Source: Ophiosphaerella korrae
Taxonomy: Eukaryota > Ascomycota > Dothideomycetes > Pleosporales > Phaeosphaeriaceae
Direction of reading: 5' to 3'
DNA: 25,949 nt
Assembly (NCBI GenBank): GCA_028456385.1
Contig: JALNQF010000499.1
Coordinates: forward strand, 1-25,949
The notes beneath the pieces were generated by a model, which saw only the letters and a list, made by a program, of their open reading frames with translations, was not told the origin of the DNA and did no database searches. Within the stretch, counting starts at the first letter, position 1; the number at the start of each line of letters is the position of its first letter. The position numbers and the translations under genes were made by a program. Below, piece by piece: positions 10,331 to 21,301 of the stretch.

Positions 10331-10690
10331 TAGAAGGTATAGAAGGCCTACATATTATAAAGATAGGTATATACTAAAGAAAGAAAGTATAATTAATAAT
10401 TAATAGTAGAGCTATAAAAAACTTTATATTAAAGAAGTTTATAGAAATATAAGGAATAAAGTATATAACAAAGAAATATCCTTAACAACTAAGTATAATT
10501 AAAGGAAAACTATTTTAGGAACTAATACAGTTCGAGATAGTACCTTTAATACTAAGGTTAGAAGGACTAGAAATTAAGAACATAGTTATAGATATAACGA
10601 CAATTAATAATAAATAAGATATAATATTAGGTATACTATAGTTATAAATAACTAACCTATACATCGATTAGAAGATAGAGAAGATTAACT
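10331..10690 (+). pseudogene. Element A retropepsin (aspartic protease), inactive
   Basis: At about 10385-10470 the frame reads LIINSRAIKNFILKKF, where Gypsy retropepsins have an LIDSGA...NFI-type site. The catalytic Asp is Asn and the Gly is Arg, both explicable by G-to-A change. The protease would cleave the Gag-Pol polyprotein. The same NSRA change is seen in elements C (about 18985-19030) and D (about 22735-22800), so it arose repeatedly by RIP at the same TpG sites or was fixed before the copies spread. Confidence 0.8.
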
Positions 10691-10839
10691 ACTATAGAAT
10701 AGACACGTTAAAAGCCTACAAGAACACCTATAAGGGAGAATTCCTAGAAGAATATAAAAAATAGGAAGAATAGCTTATAGAACCTAAAGAATACTTTCTA
10801 GAACATTAACTATAGGACTTAGCGATAGAAACTAAAGAA

Positions 10840-12130
10840 GGAAAAGACGTAAGATAGAGCCTAGTCTACTAAAAAATAGAAGAAGAGTTAAAAATTAAAC
10901 AAGTATTTATCTAAAACGTAATAAAAACAGGATAGATAAGGGAATCTAAATCCTTAGTAGCTTATAGACTTATCTTTATAGATAAGAAAGGAACAAGTAA
11001 TAAAAGACCTTGCGTAGATTTTAGAAAAACTAACGTAGTTACAAACAAGAACTAATACCCCCTACTAAGGATAGATATAATACAAGATAAACTATAGAAA
11101 GTAACGATCTTTACGAAGTTAGATATCTAGAACGCCTACTACTAAATTAGAATTAAAGAAGGCGATAAATAGAAAATAGTATTTAGAATATAATAGAGAT
11201 TATATAAATATTTAGTTATACTATTTAGCTTAATAAATACACTAGTAGTATTCTAAGAAAGAATTAACATAGTACTAAGAGAGTACTTAGATATATTTAT
11301 ATTTATATACTTAGACGATATCTTTATATTTTTAGAAATAGAGGAGGAATATATATAATATATATACAAAGTACTAGAGAAACTAGTAGAAGCTAAAATG
11401 TTTCTTAAGATAAGAAAATGCGAGTTCTATACAAAAGAAATAGATTTCTTAGGGTTTATTATAGAACTAGGAAAGATTAAGATTAATCTAGAAAAGATTA
11501 AGTTAATTAACAAATAGCTAATACTAAGAAACCTAAAAGAGGTACAATAATTTTATAGGCTAGCTAACTTTTGTAGGAAGTTAATAGTAGGATAGTCTAA
11601 AGATATAGAACTAATAACAAGACTTATAAAGAAAGATACACTATTTAAATAGATAAAGGAATATAAAGAAGTATTTAAAAAGATTAAGAAGAAGTTTATA
11701 GAAAACCTAGTTATTAGAATATATAACCTAGACCTACTAGTAATAGTAAAGATAGATGTATCTAACTTAGTCTATAGAATAGCACTAATACAGGAAGACC
11801 TAGAAACTAAAAAGAAACACTTAGTTAAATACTTCTCTAAGAAAATAAAGATAGTAGAACTTAACTACTTAATCTACAATAAAGAAATACTAGCAATTTA
11901 TAAAGTATTTAAGTAATAGAGAGTATACCTATAAGGAGTAAAATATTAGACAAAGGTCTATATAGACTACAAGAATCTTATAGGATTTATAATAAATAAA
12001 GAATTGTTATAATACTATACAAGATAGTAGGAATATTTATTAATGTTTAATATAAAAATTATACACACAAAAGGGAAAGATAATTAGTTTATAGATGCCC
12101 TTAGTAGAAGACTAGACTTACAAGAAGAAG
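10840..12130 (+). pseudogene. Element A reverse transcriptase and RNase H, degenerate
   Basis: The reverse transcriptase spans about 10860-11500. Landmarks in order are RLIFIDKKG, PCVDFRKTN, FTKLDIQNAYYQIRI-like, and the catalytic YLDD box at 11308-11319, which is intact here. The thumb region follows (FLGFII, 11447-11464). RNase H spans about 11730-12130, with the VKIDVSNLVYRIAL pattern where the first catalytic Asp is kept, then KYFSKK and, near its end, HTKGKDNQFIDALSR. Together these copy element RNA into DNA. Stops at former Gln/Trp codons interrupt the frame throughout, so no full protein can be made even though the polymerase box is unbroken. Confidence 0.93.
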
Positions 12131-12329
12131 TAAGCGCTACTAGCATAGTTCTAGTTAGGAACGAAGAAAGATACTTAGTCCTAAATATATATAAAATAGC
12201 TGCAATACTTAAAAGAAAGAGTAGTAAGCTAAATAAATAGATTTAGGAAATAATAGAAGAAGTATATAAAGAAATAGAAAAACTAGAAATCTAAGAAGAA
12301 TTTATATAAGCTTATAGAAGAATATATAT

Positions 12330-13560
12330 TCTAAAAAAGATTTAGAGAGAATTTATACAACAATTCTATAAATTACTAGTATATAGTTACTAAGGTATTA
12401 AAAAAACATTAGATAGACTACTACGAGAATACTATATCCTAAAGGCAAGACAATTAGTAATAGAAGTACTACAAGACTACATAGAATATTACTAGAATAA
12501 GTATAATAGACACGTACTATATAGAATATTACAACTAGTAGAAGTACTAGGACAACTATAAGGAGTTATTACAATAGACTTTATTACGAAGCTACCTAAG
12601 TCTAAGGACCTAATATTAAGAGTTAAGTATAATAGAATCTTAACAATAGTAGATAAACTTACAAAGTACTTATACTTTAGACCCTATAAAGAGAAAAGTA
12701 AGGTAGAAGTTACTATATACTAGGTTCTAGGAACTACAATTAGTTAACATAGACTACTAGACAAGATTATTATAGATAGAGATATACGATTTATATTAAA
12801 ACTATAGGGAACAATAATAGCGCAATTAGGAATAAGACACGTAATGTCTATAGTATATTATTTATAAATAAATAGATAGTTAGAACGAATAAATTAGATA
12901 GTAGAATAATACCTAAGATACTACCTTAATTACAACTAGAACAATTAGGTATAGTTACTACCTATAGCATAGTTAGCATATAATAGCGTAAGGAATATAG
13001 TAATAGGAGTATTACCCTTCTTTGCAAACTATAGATTCGAGCCTAATATATACTAGATACTAAGAAACTAAATATCTTAGTTTTTAAGAAAAGAAAACTT
13101 TGCTAATAGACTTAAAGATATATATAATTAACTAAGATAGGACGTAGAGTTCCTATATAACAAAATAGTAAAGTACTATAATAGAAAGTATAAAAAGGGA
13201 CCTTAATTTAGAAAGAGAGAAAAAGTATAGTTAGTATAGAAGAATATTAAAAGCAAGAGACTAAGCCTAAAATTAGACTACGTTAAAATAGGACTATACA
13301 AAATTAAGAAAGAAGTTACACTAGTTATATTTAAATTAAAGCTACTAAATAAGATAAAGATACACCTAATATTCTATATAGCCCTACTAGAACAAGTACT
13401 ATAGAACGTAGAACTACTAGTATACAAAGTAGATATATATAGAGAATAAGAAGAATAGGAAGTTAAGAGAATCTTATAATACTAGTTCTAAAATAGAAGA
13501 AACTACTACTTAGTAGAATAGATAGGTATAGATAAAAAAGAACAACTATAGAAGAAGATA
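12330..13560 (+). pseudogene. Element A integrase and chromodomain-like tail, degenerate
   Basis: A former zinc-binding HHCC region (YSYQGIKKTLDRL, then YIEYYQNKY) is at about 12380-12500. The catalytic triad codons are all kept in one frame: Asp 12577-12579, Asp 12775-12777 and Glu 12883-12885, spaced D-x65-D-x35-E. A C-terminal region rich in basic residues follows to about 13280. From about 13290 to 13555 a stretch ending RNYYLVEQIG resembles the end of a chromodomain, as in chromoviral Gypsy elements that target heterochromatin; this last call is an inference. Solo LTR B interrupts the frame at 13561 after AGATA. Many stops make it inactive. Confidence 0.9.
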
Positions 13561-14054
13561 TGTTATAGTAGTAACAAGAGAAAGCTAATTTAAACTAATT
13601 AGCCCTACTATAGATAATAACAATATATACAACCTATAGGGCAACAAACTTAACTAGGAAGCTAACTACAATAGGGACACGTAATAAATTCGCGATTTGC
13701 GACCTTAGCAAATACGAAGCACGAATTTATTACGTAATAAATTCGCGATTTGCGACCTTAGCAAATACGAAGCACGAATTTATTACGTAATAAATTCGCG
13801 ATTCGCGATCTTAGCAAACACGAAGCACGAAGCTAGCTAAGAAGTATAGGTATATAGTTAGTAGCAATGCGCATTATTAAGATAGTATTAGTAATTTAAT
13901 CCTTTAACTACGGAACGCTAATACAAGATAGTTACAAAACATCTTCTATTGTTTATAGTTATTATAGATTACTCCTAAGCTTTTACTATTACCTCGTAAT
14001 CTACTAACCCTTACTAGATAGGTACCTGTAGTTGACGACAGGAGGCCTATTACA
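13561..14054 (+). mobile_element. Solo LTR B inserted in element A pol (494 bp)
   Basis: It starts TGTTATAGTAGTAACA and ends CCTATTACA, with intact TG...CA, flanked by the duplication AGATA (13556-13560 and 14055-14059). Removing it with one AGATA restores the join seen in element C at about 15855. It has no internal domains, so the full element was lost by LTR-LTR recombination. It is related to the LTR of element C, sharing a similar start, the ATTAGTAATTTAAT block and tandem palindromic units. It keeps many CpA, CpG and TpG pairs, so it is among the least mutated parts of the window and the youngest layer of this nest. Confidence 0.93.
13681..13830 (+). repeat. 53-bp palindromic tandem repeat in LTR B (about 2.8 units)
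   Basis: Units start at 13681, 13734 and 13787, an exact 53-bp period. The first two are identical over most of their length and the third is cut short and diverged at its end. Each full unit is bounded by complementary arms, CGTAATAAATTCG and CGAATTTATTACG, so each can fold on itself. Element C's LTRs carry older, RIP-worn versions with a slightly different period. Confidence 0.93.
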
Positions 14055-14776
14055 AGATATAGGAACTAGAGGACAATCTTAATTACCCTAAGAAACTAGA
14101 GGAGTTCTAAAGTTAAAACCTTTTAGAACGCCTAGTAGTAAACTAAGAGAATTAATATTACTAACGATAGATAGAGAGATAATAGGGACGTCTAGCGTAG
14201 GACTTACTATAGTAACACTAAACGCTTTATCTAAGTCTAGCTTAGCTTCTAGAGCTACTAACTACTTAGCTAATTTCTTATTATTTAAGGCCTTTATCTT
14301 ATAAAGACAAGAGAGACAAGCTTAATTCTCTACTAGCTTACTCTACGTAAGCTCCTAGATACGCTTATACTTAGCTTTAGCCTCTATAATTTAAGATAGT
14401 AATTTCTCTTAAGTCTAGTTAATAGCTTTCCCTATTATTGTTAAGCCTAGACGTAAGAATAAGTATAATAAACTTACACTTAGAAAGAGAAACGCTAGAT
14501 ACGTTATAAAAGCTATATATATTTACATAAATATATACTTTATAAGCCTTACTATTGTTTGTAGAAATAATATAAAGAAGAGACTTAGGGTTTAACTTAA
14601 GAGAAGTATAACAAGAGTAAAGAAATATTTTAACACTATTGTATAACACGCAATTAGTAAAAAGATAGTAATAACGTATAGATAAAATAGTTATAAAGGA
14701 GGATAAAGAACTCTATATTAATAAAGAAACTAGACTAATAACTTTAGCTCTAGGATAGGTAAACTAGGACCTACCT
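14055..14776 (+). other. Element A segment between pol and polypurine tract
   Basis: This 0.7-kb stretch aligns with element C's minus strand at 15855-15225 plus 7688-7631. One frame keeps matching residues in both copies (LKLKP, SKLR, LILL, GTS, then AFIL), although both have stops. It may be the end of pol, a small extra frame or simply conserved 3' UTR. A 76-codon minus-strand open frame (14419-14649) lies here; it has no match in the element C copy that I can see and is AT-rich chance coding. No recognisable domain was found. Confidence 0.45.
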
Positions 14777-14790
14777 AGAGGGGGAGATAG
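14777..14790 (+). other. Element A polypurine tract
   Basis: AGAGGGGGAGATAG lies directly before the 3' LTR. It is the expected primer for second-strand synthesis and matches the tract of element C at 7616-7630. Confidence 0.85.
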
Positions 14791-15219
14791 TGTTACGGGT
14801 GTAATAGAAGAAATCGAGATAGAACTAATTAGTCCTAATCTAGGCGCTAACAAAGTATAAGACGAGTAGAGTAATAACTTTAATTAGGAGACTATATATA
14901 ACTAGGATACCTAGGCTAATCTATAATCTATAGACTCTTAGTATTAATAGATTATAGATTAAGATAATCTATAATCTACTAGTCTTAGCAAATATAGATT
15001 ATAGATTACGACGAGTATATAGTTAGTAAGATACGTATTGTTAGGATAGTATTAGTAATTTAATCTCTTAACTATAGAACGCTAATATAAAATAGTTGTA
15101 AAATATCTTCTATTGTTTATAAGTTATTGTAGATTATAACCTAAGATTTTACTATTAACTCTTAATCTACTAATACTCCTTAGGTACTAGGAAGTCGACC
15201 CTAGTAATATCCTATTATA
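14791..15219 (+). repeat. Element A 3' LTR (429 bp)
   Basis: It starts TGTTACGGGTGTAATAG and ends CCTATTATA, followed by the duplicated target ATTTA. It pairs with 7689-8117. Differences between the two are mainly transitions (for example CAGGTGTAACAG against CGGGTGTAATAG), with no net length change. Confidence 0.93.
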
Positions 15220-15224
15220 ATTTA

Positions 15225-15855
15225 TTTCTAATTCTTTATTATTTTCTATATCTTCTTATTCTAATTATAATAAACTTCTTCTTATTACTTATATTACTTA
15301 TAATAGAGTTAAAATATTTCCTTACACTTATTATACTTATCTAAAGCTTACTTATCTTATTTCTTTAAAGGATAGTAAGTACTATAGTAAGTATATTCTT
15401 GCTAATATCTAATATAAATATACTCCTTTAGGTATTTCTCTTATAGAGTGTAAGTGTTTAATTTCTATATAGTTTCTTCCTACTAAGTTATATAGGGCGA
15501 GCTATTAACTAAGCTTAAGAGATACTATTATTATAGCTTATAGCTACTAAGGCTAAGTGTAAGCTAACTCTTTATAAGCTAGTAGATCTTTATTCTTATA
15601 TTAAGCGTCTTTATAAGATAAAGGCCTATAATAACGCTAAATTATCTAAATAGTCTTATACTTTAGAAGTAGAGATAGATCTTAAGGACGCTATAGAGGC
15701 TACTCTAGCTCCTATTATATTAGACGTTCCTAATATCTTTCTATTTGTTATTAGTAGTATTAATTTTCTTAGTTTACTATAAGGCGCTCTAGAGGGTTTT
15801 AACTTTAGAACTCTTCTAGTTTCTTAAAGTAGTTAAGATTGTCTTCTAGTTCCTA
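15225..15855 (-). other. Element C segment downstream of pol
   Basis: This is the counterpart of 14055-14776 in element A, read on the minus strand and cut from its last 73 bp (7616-7688) by the insertion of A. It is AT-rich with stops in all frames. The same run of partly shared residues (LKLKP, SKLR, LILL, GTS, AFIL) is visible near its start. No known domain was recognised. Confidence 0.45.
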
Positions 15856-17086
15856 TATATTTTCTTATAGTTTTCCTTTTTCGTCTATACCTATCTATTT
15901 TACTAAGTAGTAGTTCCTACTATTATAGAACTAGTATACTAGGATTTCTTTAACTTCTTATTCTTTTTATTCTCTATACGTATCTACTTTATATACTAGT
16001 AGTTCTACTTCTTATAGTACTTGTTCTAGTAGTACTACGTAGAATGTTAGGTATATCTTTATTTTGTTTAGTAGCTTTAATTTAAATATAACTAGTGTAA
16101 CTTCTTTTTTAATTTTATATAGTCTTATCTTAACGTAGTCTAGTTTTAAGCTTAGTCTCTTACTCTTAATATTTTTTTATACTAACTATACTTTTTCCCC
16201 CTCTCTAAATTAGGGTCCCTTTTTATATTTCTTATCGTAGTATTTTATTATTTAATTATATAGAAACTCTATATCCTATCTTAATTAATTATATATCTCT
16301 TTAAGTCTATTAGCGAAGTTTTCTCTTCTTAGAGACTAAGATATCTCTAATCTTAGTATTCTATATATACTAAGGTTAAATCTATAGTTTATAAAAAAAG
16401 GTAATACTCCTATTACTATATTCTTTACGCTATTATATACTAGCTGTGCTATAGGTAGTAGCTATACCTAATTATTTTAGTTATAGTTAAGGTAGTATCT
16501 TAAGTACTATTCTACTATCTAATTTATTTATTCTAATTATCTATCTATCTATAGGTAGTATACTATTAATATTATATATTTAATTCCTAATTATACTATT
16601 ATTATTCTCTATAATTTTAATGTAAATCTTATATCTCTATCTATAATAATTTTATCTAGTAGTCTATATTAACTAATTATAGTTCCTAGAACCTAGTATA
16701 TAGTAACTTCTATCTTACTTTTCTCTTTATATAGCTTAAAGTATATATACTTTATAAGCTTATCTACTATTATAAGTATTTTATTATACTTAACTCCTAA
16801 TATTAGGTCTTTAGACTTAGGTAATTTTGTAATAAAGTCTATTGTAATTACTCTCTATAGTTATTCTAGTATTTCTACTAGTTATAGTATTCTATATAGT
16901 GCGTATCTACTATACTTATTCTTTTAGTATTCTATATAGTCTTGTAGTACTTCTATTACTAGTTATCTTGCTTTTAGGATATAATAATCTTGTAGTAATC
17001 TATTTAATATCTTGTTAATACCTTAATAACTATATACTAGCAATTTATAGAATTGCTTTATAAATTCTCTTTAAATTTCTTTTAGA
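15856..17086 (-). pseudogene. Element C integrase and chromodomain-like tail, degenerate
   Basis: The catalytic codons on the minus strand are Asp at 16837-16839, Asp at 16639-16641 and Glu at 16531-16533. This gives the same D-x65-D-x35-E spacing as element A and an in-frame, indel-free alignment to it. The HHCC region lies at about 16920-17040 with most ligands lost. The tail near 15860-16120 matches A's chromodomain-like end. Frequent TAA/TAG stops make it inactive. The triad survives because these codons are not preceded by T in a way that exposes their G to RIP; the reverse transcriptase box next door did change. Confidence 0.9.
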
Positions 17087-17289
17087 ATATATATTCTTCT
17101 ATATACTTATACTAGTCCTTCTTAGATTTCTAGTTTTTCTATTTCTTTAGATACTTCTTACGTTATTTTCTAAATCTATTTGTCTAGCTTGCTACTTGTT
17201 CTTTTAAGTATTATAGATATTTTTAGCGTATTTAAGACTAAATATCCTTCTTTGTTTTTAACTAGAACTATTCTAGTAGCGCTTACTTC

Positions 17290-18570
17290 TTCTTATAAGT
17301 CTAGTCTTCTACTAAGAGCGTCTATAAATTAGTTATCTTTCCCTTTTATATATATAATTTCTATATTAAATATTAATAGAAATTCCTACTATCTTATATA
17401 TTATTATAATAGTTCTTTATTTAGTATAAATCCTATAAGATTCTTATAGTCTATATAGACCTTTGTTTAGTATTTTACTCTTTATAGGTATACTCTCTAT
17501 TATTTAAATACTTTATAGATTACTAGTATCTCTTTATTATAGATTAGGTAGTTAAGCTCTACTAGCTTTATTTTCTTAGAGAAGTATTTAACTAAGTATT
17601 TTTTTTTAGTCTTTAGGTCTTCCTATATTAGTGCTATTCTATAGACTAAGTTAGATATATCTATTTTTACTATTACTAGTAGGTCTAGGTTATATATTCT
17701 AATAACTAGATTCTTTATAAACTTCTTTTTAATCTTATTAAATACTTTCTTGTATTCTTCTATCTACTTAAATAGTGTATCTTTTCTTATAAGCCTTATT
17801 ATTAGTTCTATATCTTTAGACTATCTTACTATTAACTTTTTATAAAAGTTAGCTAGGCTATAAAATTATTCTACCTCCTTTAGGTTCTTTAGTGTTAGCT
17901 ATTTATTAATTAATCTAATTTTTTCTAGATTAATCTTGATTTTTCCTAGTTTAATAATAAATCTAAGGAAATCTATTTCTTTTGTATAGAACTTGTATTT
18001 TCTTATCTTAAGAAATAACTTACTTTTTACTAGCTTTTCTAGTACTTTGTATATGTACTATACGTGTTCCTCTTCTATTTCTAAGAATATAAGAATATTA
18101 TCTAGATATATAAATATAAATACGTCTAAGTACTCTCTTAGTACTATGTTAATTCTCTCTTAAAATACTGCTAGTGTATTTATTAATCTAAAAGGTATAA
18201 CTAAATATTTGTATAGTCTCTATTGTATTTAGAATACTATTTTCTATTTATTACCTTTTCTAATTCTAATCTAGTAGTAGGCGTTCTAGATATCTAACTT
18301 TGTAAAGATTATTACTCTTTATAGTTTATCTTGTATTACGTCTATCTATAGTAAGGGGTATTAGTTCTTATTTATAACTACGTTAGTTTTTCTAAAGTCT
18401 ATATAGGGCCTTTTCTTATTTATCTTTTTTTTATTTACGAATATAAGTCTATATACTACTAATAATTTAGATTCTCTTATCTATCCTTTATTTATTACGA
18501 TTTAAATAAACCTTTATTTAATTTTAGACTCTTTTTCTGTTTTTTAGTAGACTAAGCTCTATCTTATATC
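17290..18570 (-). pseudogene. Element C reverse transcriptase and RNase H, degenerate
   Basis: The reverse transcriptase spans about 17916-18560. Its catalytic box is at 18097-18108 and reads YLDN, not YLDD: the last Asp codon changed GAT to AAT in TpG context, a typical RIP change that alone would abolish activity. RNase H spans about 17296-17690 with the same IDVSNLVYRIAL pattern as element A. The stretch is collinear with A with no net indel between the polymerase box and the integrase. Stops are frequent. Confidence 0.92.
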
Positions 18571-18869
18571 TTTTCCTTATTCTATTTCTATTGCTAAGTC
18601 CTATAGCTAATATTCTAGAAAGTAATCTTTAGGTTCTATAAGCTATTTTTCCTATTTTTTATATTCTTTAGGGAACTCTCCTTTATATATACTAATGTTA
18701 GCTTTTAGCTTTTCTATCTTATAGTAACTAATTTTTCCTATTCTCTAATTAATATATAGGTTAGTTATTTATAACTATAGTATTCCTAGTATAATATCTT
18801 ATTTATTATTAATTGTTGTTATATCTATAACTATATTTTTAATTGTTATTCTTTTTAGTTCTAGTATAG

Positions 18870-19100
18870 AGAGAACTATTTTAAACCTAATTAGTTCCTA
18901 GAATAGTTTTCTCTTAATTGTACTTAGTTATCTAGGATACTTCTTTGTAGTATATTTTATCCCTTGTTTTTCTATAAACTTCTTTAATATAAAGTTTCTT
19001 GTAGCTCTACTATTAATTATTAATTATACTTCCTTTCCTTAATAAGTGCCTATTTTTGTAATATGTAGGCCTCTTATACCTTCTAGCTTTTCTTACTTTA
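18870..19100 (-). pseudogene. Element C retropepsin, inactive
   Basis: At about 18985-19030 the minus strand reads NSRAT in the position of the DSGAT-like catalytic loop, so the catalytic Asp is lost. Position relative to the reverse transcriptase is the same as in element A. The interval 19100-20060 is the linker between Gag and protease, with the former TFCY-type motif near 20040-20080 (plus-strand reading AAAAGGTCTAATAG nearby). No other domain was recognised there. Confidence 0.75.
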
Positions 19101-20059
19101 GTATCTTTATAAATTATCTATCTTTCTAGAGCTATAGCCTTACTCTAAGTTTATATTCTTTATATTTTAGATATTTATTATATATATATTTGTACTATAG
19201 TCTTCTTTAAACGTATTTTTTAGATAGCTTTAGTCTAAGTCTTATTACTACGTATTCTTCTTCTAGGATTATTTCCTATCCTTAGATATCTTCTACTAGA
19301 ATTACTCTTATATAGTTATAACCTCTTCTTCTTATAGGCTATACTTTATTATTTACTTTAGAGTTTTTATATATAATATAATTCTTATCTAGGTATAATA
19401 TCTATAATACTTTAAAATATACTAGATATTTTAGATCTATTATTTTATTGTGTCCTTCCTAGTACTTATCTTTTCTAGGTATATCTATAGTTAGGATATA
19501 GTACGCTATTAGTATTCTTAGTATATAGGCTTTATTAATCTATTACGTTCTTCTTATAAAGTACTACTATTCTCTTTATATAAGTATCCTTCTTACTATA
19601 ACTATATATTACTTTATCTATTTTTAGAATAGTATAATTTTTATTTCTTTAGGATTACGTTCTTTCTAGTCTTTGTACACTTCCTCTATATTTATAACTA
19701 GTAAATATTTCTAAATAAACTTCTATTCTTTATTTCGTTCCTTTATATCTATTATTATATAGCTATTATAGCTATATATATCTAGTTAGGTATACTCTAT
19801 ACCTTTTATACTAATTTATCCTATACTTTCTTATAGTCTTTTAGAAGAAGCTATAGTAGTCTCTTTATCTAGTGCTAGTCCTTCGGCCTAGATTAATAGG
19901 GTCTAGGGTTCTTCTCCTTCTAAGTCTTCTATTAGTAAGTCTATTATATATACTATCTCTTTTAGCTATACTTTTATTCTTTTTTTTATTACTACTACTT
20001 TATTTCTCTATTATAAGAAGTATTCTACTCTCTATTTACTAGAAAGATATATATTATAG

Positions 20060-21290
20060 TTATCTCTATAATAAAAGGTCTAATAGAGTATTATATATTA
20101 TAATTCTTTACTTCTAGCTACTTTCTCTTAAGGTTCGGCCTATACTTATAGTATTTCTTTCTTCTTTTTAGTTATTTTTAACTTAGCTTCTTTATCTTTC
20201 TTATAGTCTTTACTTCTATAATCTTTTACAAAGTGTCCTAGTTTTCTATATTTATAATATACTATATCCTTTTTCTTCTAGGATTAGTAGTTTTTTACGT
20301 AGTAGCCTTTCTTACTATAGTTAAAATACGTAAAGTCTTTGTTCTTCTTTTTCTTTTTATCTTTATTTACGTTAAAGATTATAGGGTCTCTAGCGTCCTA
20401 GTTCCTAGTTTAGTTACTATACTTATTCTTTCTCTATTCTTAAAGATTATTATTAATTTAGATTACTTACTATTTTAGAGCTTCTAGTGTTCTAGGTTTT
20501 TCTATATATATTATTTTATATTAGATTTTTACGTTAAGTCTTTATTTAAATTGTAATATAAGGGCTAATTTATTTTATTCTATATTCTAACTTAGTTATT
20601 TAAATTATAATATATATTCTAGAACACTCTTGCTTTATATAAGCCTTTTAAGTTTCTTTTTAGCTTATTAGGTAATATCTATATTCCTAAATACTACTCT
20701 TATTTATTTAGTAAAGTATTTATAACTTCTAAAAATAGCTCTAGTTTTATTCTTCTAGGTTATTAGCGAATATGTTATATAATCTATCTAGTAAGGCTTA
20801 TACTATCTTATCGCGTCTTCTTTAAGGTGTAGTCTAATATATATTACCTTCTTTTCTTCTATATTAAAGTATAGTACTTATACGTCTATCTAGAGTTATA
20901 CTAATACTATAAAGAGTCTTAATTTCTCCCTTATTCTATTAAACTTTTTAAAGACAGGTATCTTTAGTAGTTTTTTTATTACACTTATTTCTAGTTATTA
21001 GGTAATTAGTTCTATCTAGTTTTATCCTTTAATAATAGCTTTAATTTATACTTTATTCTACTTTAAGTAATCCTATAGTTCCTTATTCTACGCTTCTAAG
21101 GCGTTAATTACTATTTTTATATCTTCTTTTTTAGAGATTAGGTTATTTAGGTAGTCTTTAATTTATTTCTATATAGTATTATCTAACTTATAGCTACTTA
21201 TAGGTGCCTTAGCTCCTTTTTTAGTTAAACTTTCTACTATTATATTAGCTAGACTATATGCTACTTACGCTTTGCTCCTCTTAATAACTA
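20060..21290 (-). pseudogene. Element C gag with two zinc knuckles, degenerate
   Basis: This is the minus-strand copy of the Gag region described in element A. The knuckles lie at 20216-20334, exactly where the A alignment predicts. The second keeps CKNF/FVKD-like spacing with a surviving Cys pair partly visible (plus strand AAAGTGTCCTAG at about 20230-20241). The leader just inside the 5' LTR (CCTTGCTAATTTAG on the minus strand, 21301-21288) is shared with A. Stops are frequent. The start codon was not determined. Confidence 0.82.
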
Positions 21291-21301
21291 AATTAGCAAG
21301 G

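Larger units (their letters stand above)
7689..15219 (+). mobile_element. Element A: youngest full-length Gypsy element of the nest
   Basis: Two 429-bp LTRs (7689-8117 and 14791-15219) are flanked by the target duplication ATTTA (7684-7688 and 15220-15224). The interior carries gag, protease, reverse transcriptase, RNase H, D,D-35-E integrase and a chromodomain-like tail on the plus strand, then a 3' segment and a polypurine tract. It sits in opposite orientation inside element C. It is collinear with C: the zinc knuckles, RT YLDD box and integrase catalytic residues fall at the same spacing with no net indel over more than 4 kb. A solo LTR (13561-14054) is inserted at the end of its pol. It retains more CpA and TpG than D, so RIP was lighter, but stops are still frequent and it cannot be active. 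Confidence 0.93.

Noticed and set aside
13681..13830. CRISPR-like array
   Set aside because: The repeats are directly adjacent 53-bp palindromic units without spacers, inside an LTR.
13561..14054. Internal LTR of element A, making A a shorter element (7689-14054)
   Set aside because: Its sequence differs from A's 5' LTR, it has its own AGATA duplication, and A's true 3' LTR with polypurine tract is at 14777-15219 with the matching ATTTA duplication.
14419..14649. A 76-codon minus-strand open frame
   Set aside because: It lies antisense in the non-coding-like 3' part of element A, has an AT-driven amino-acid mix (Ile, Asn, Lys, Ser, Tyr, Leu), no domain, and no open counterpart in the matching part of element C. 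Chance is the simplest explanation.
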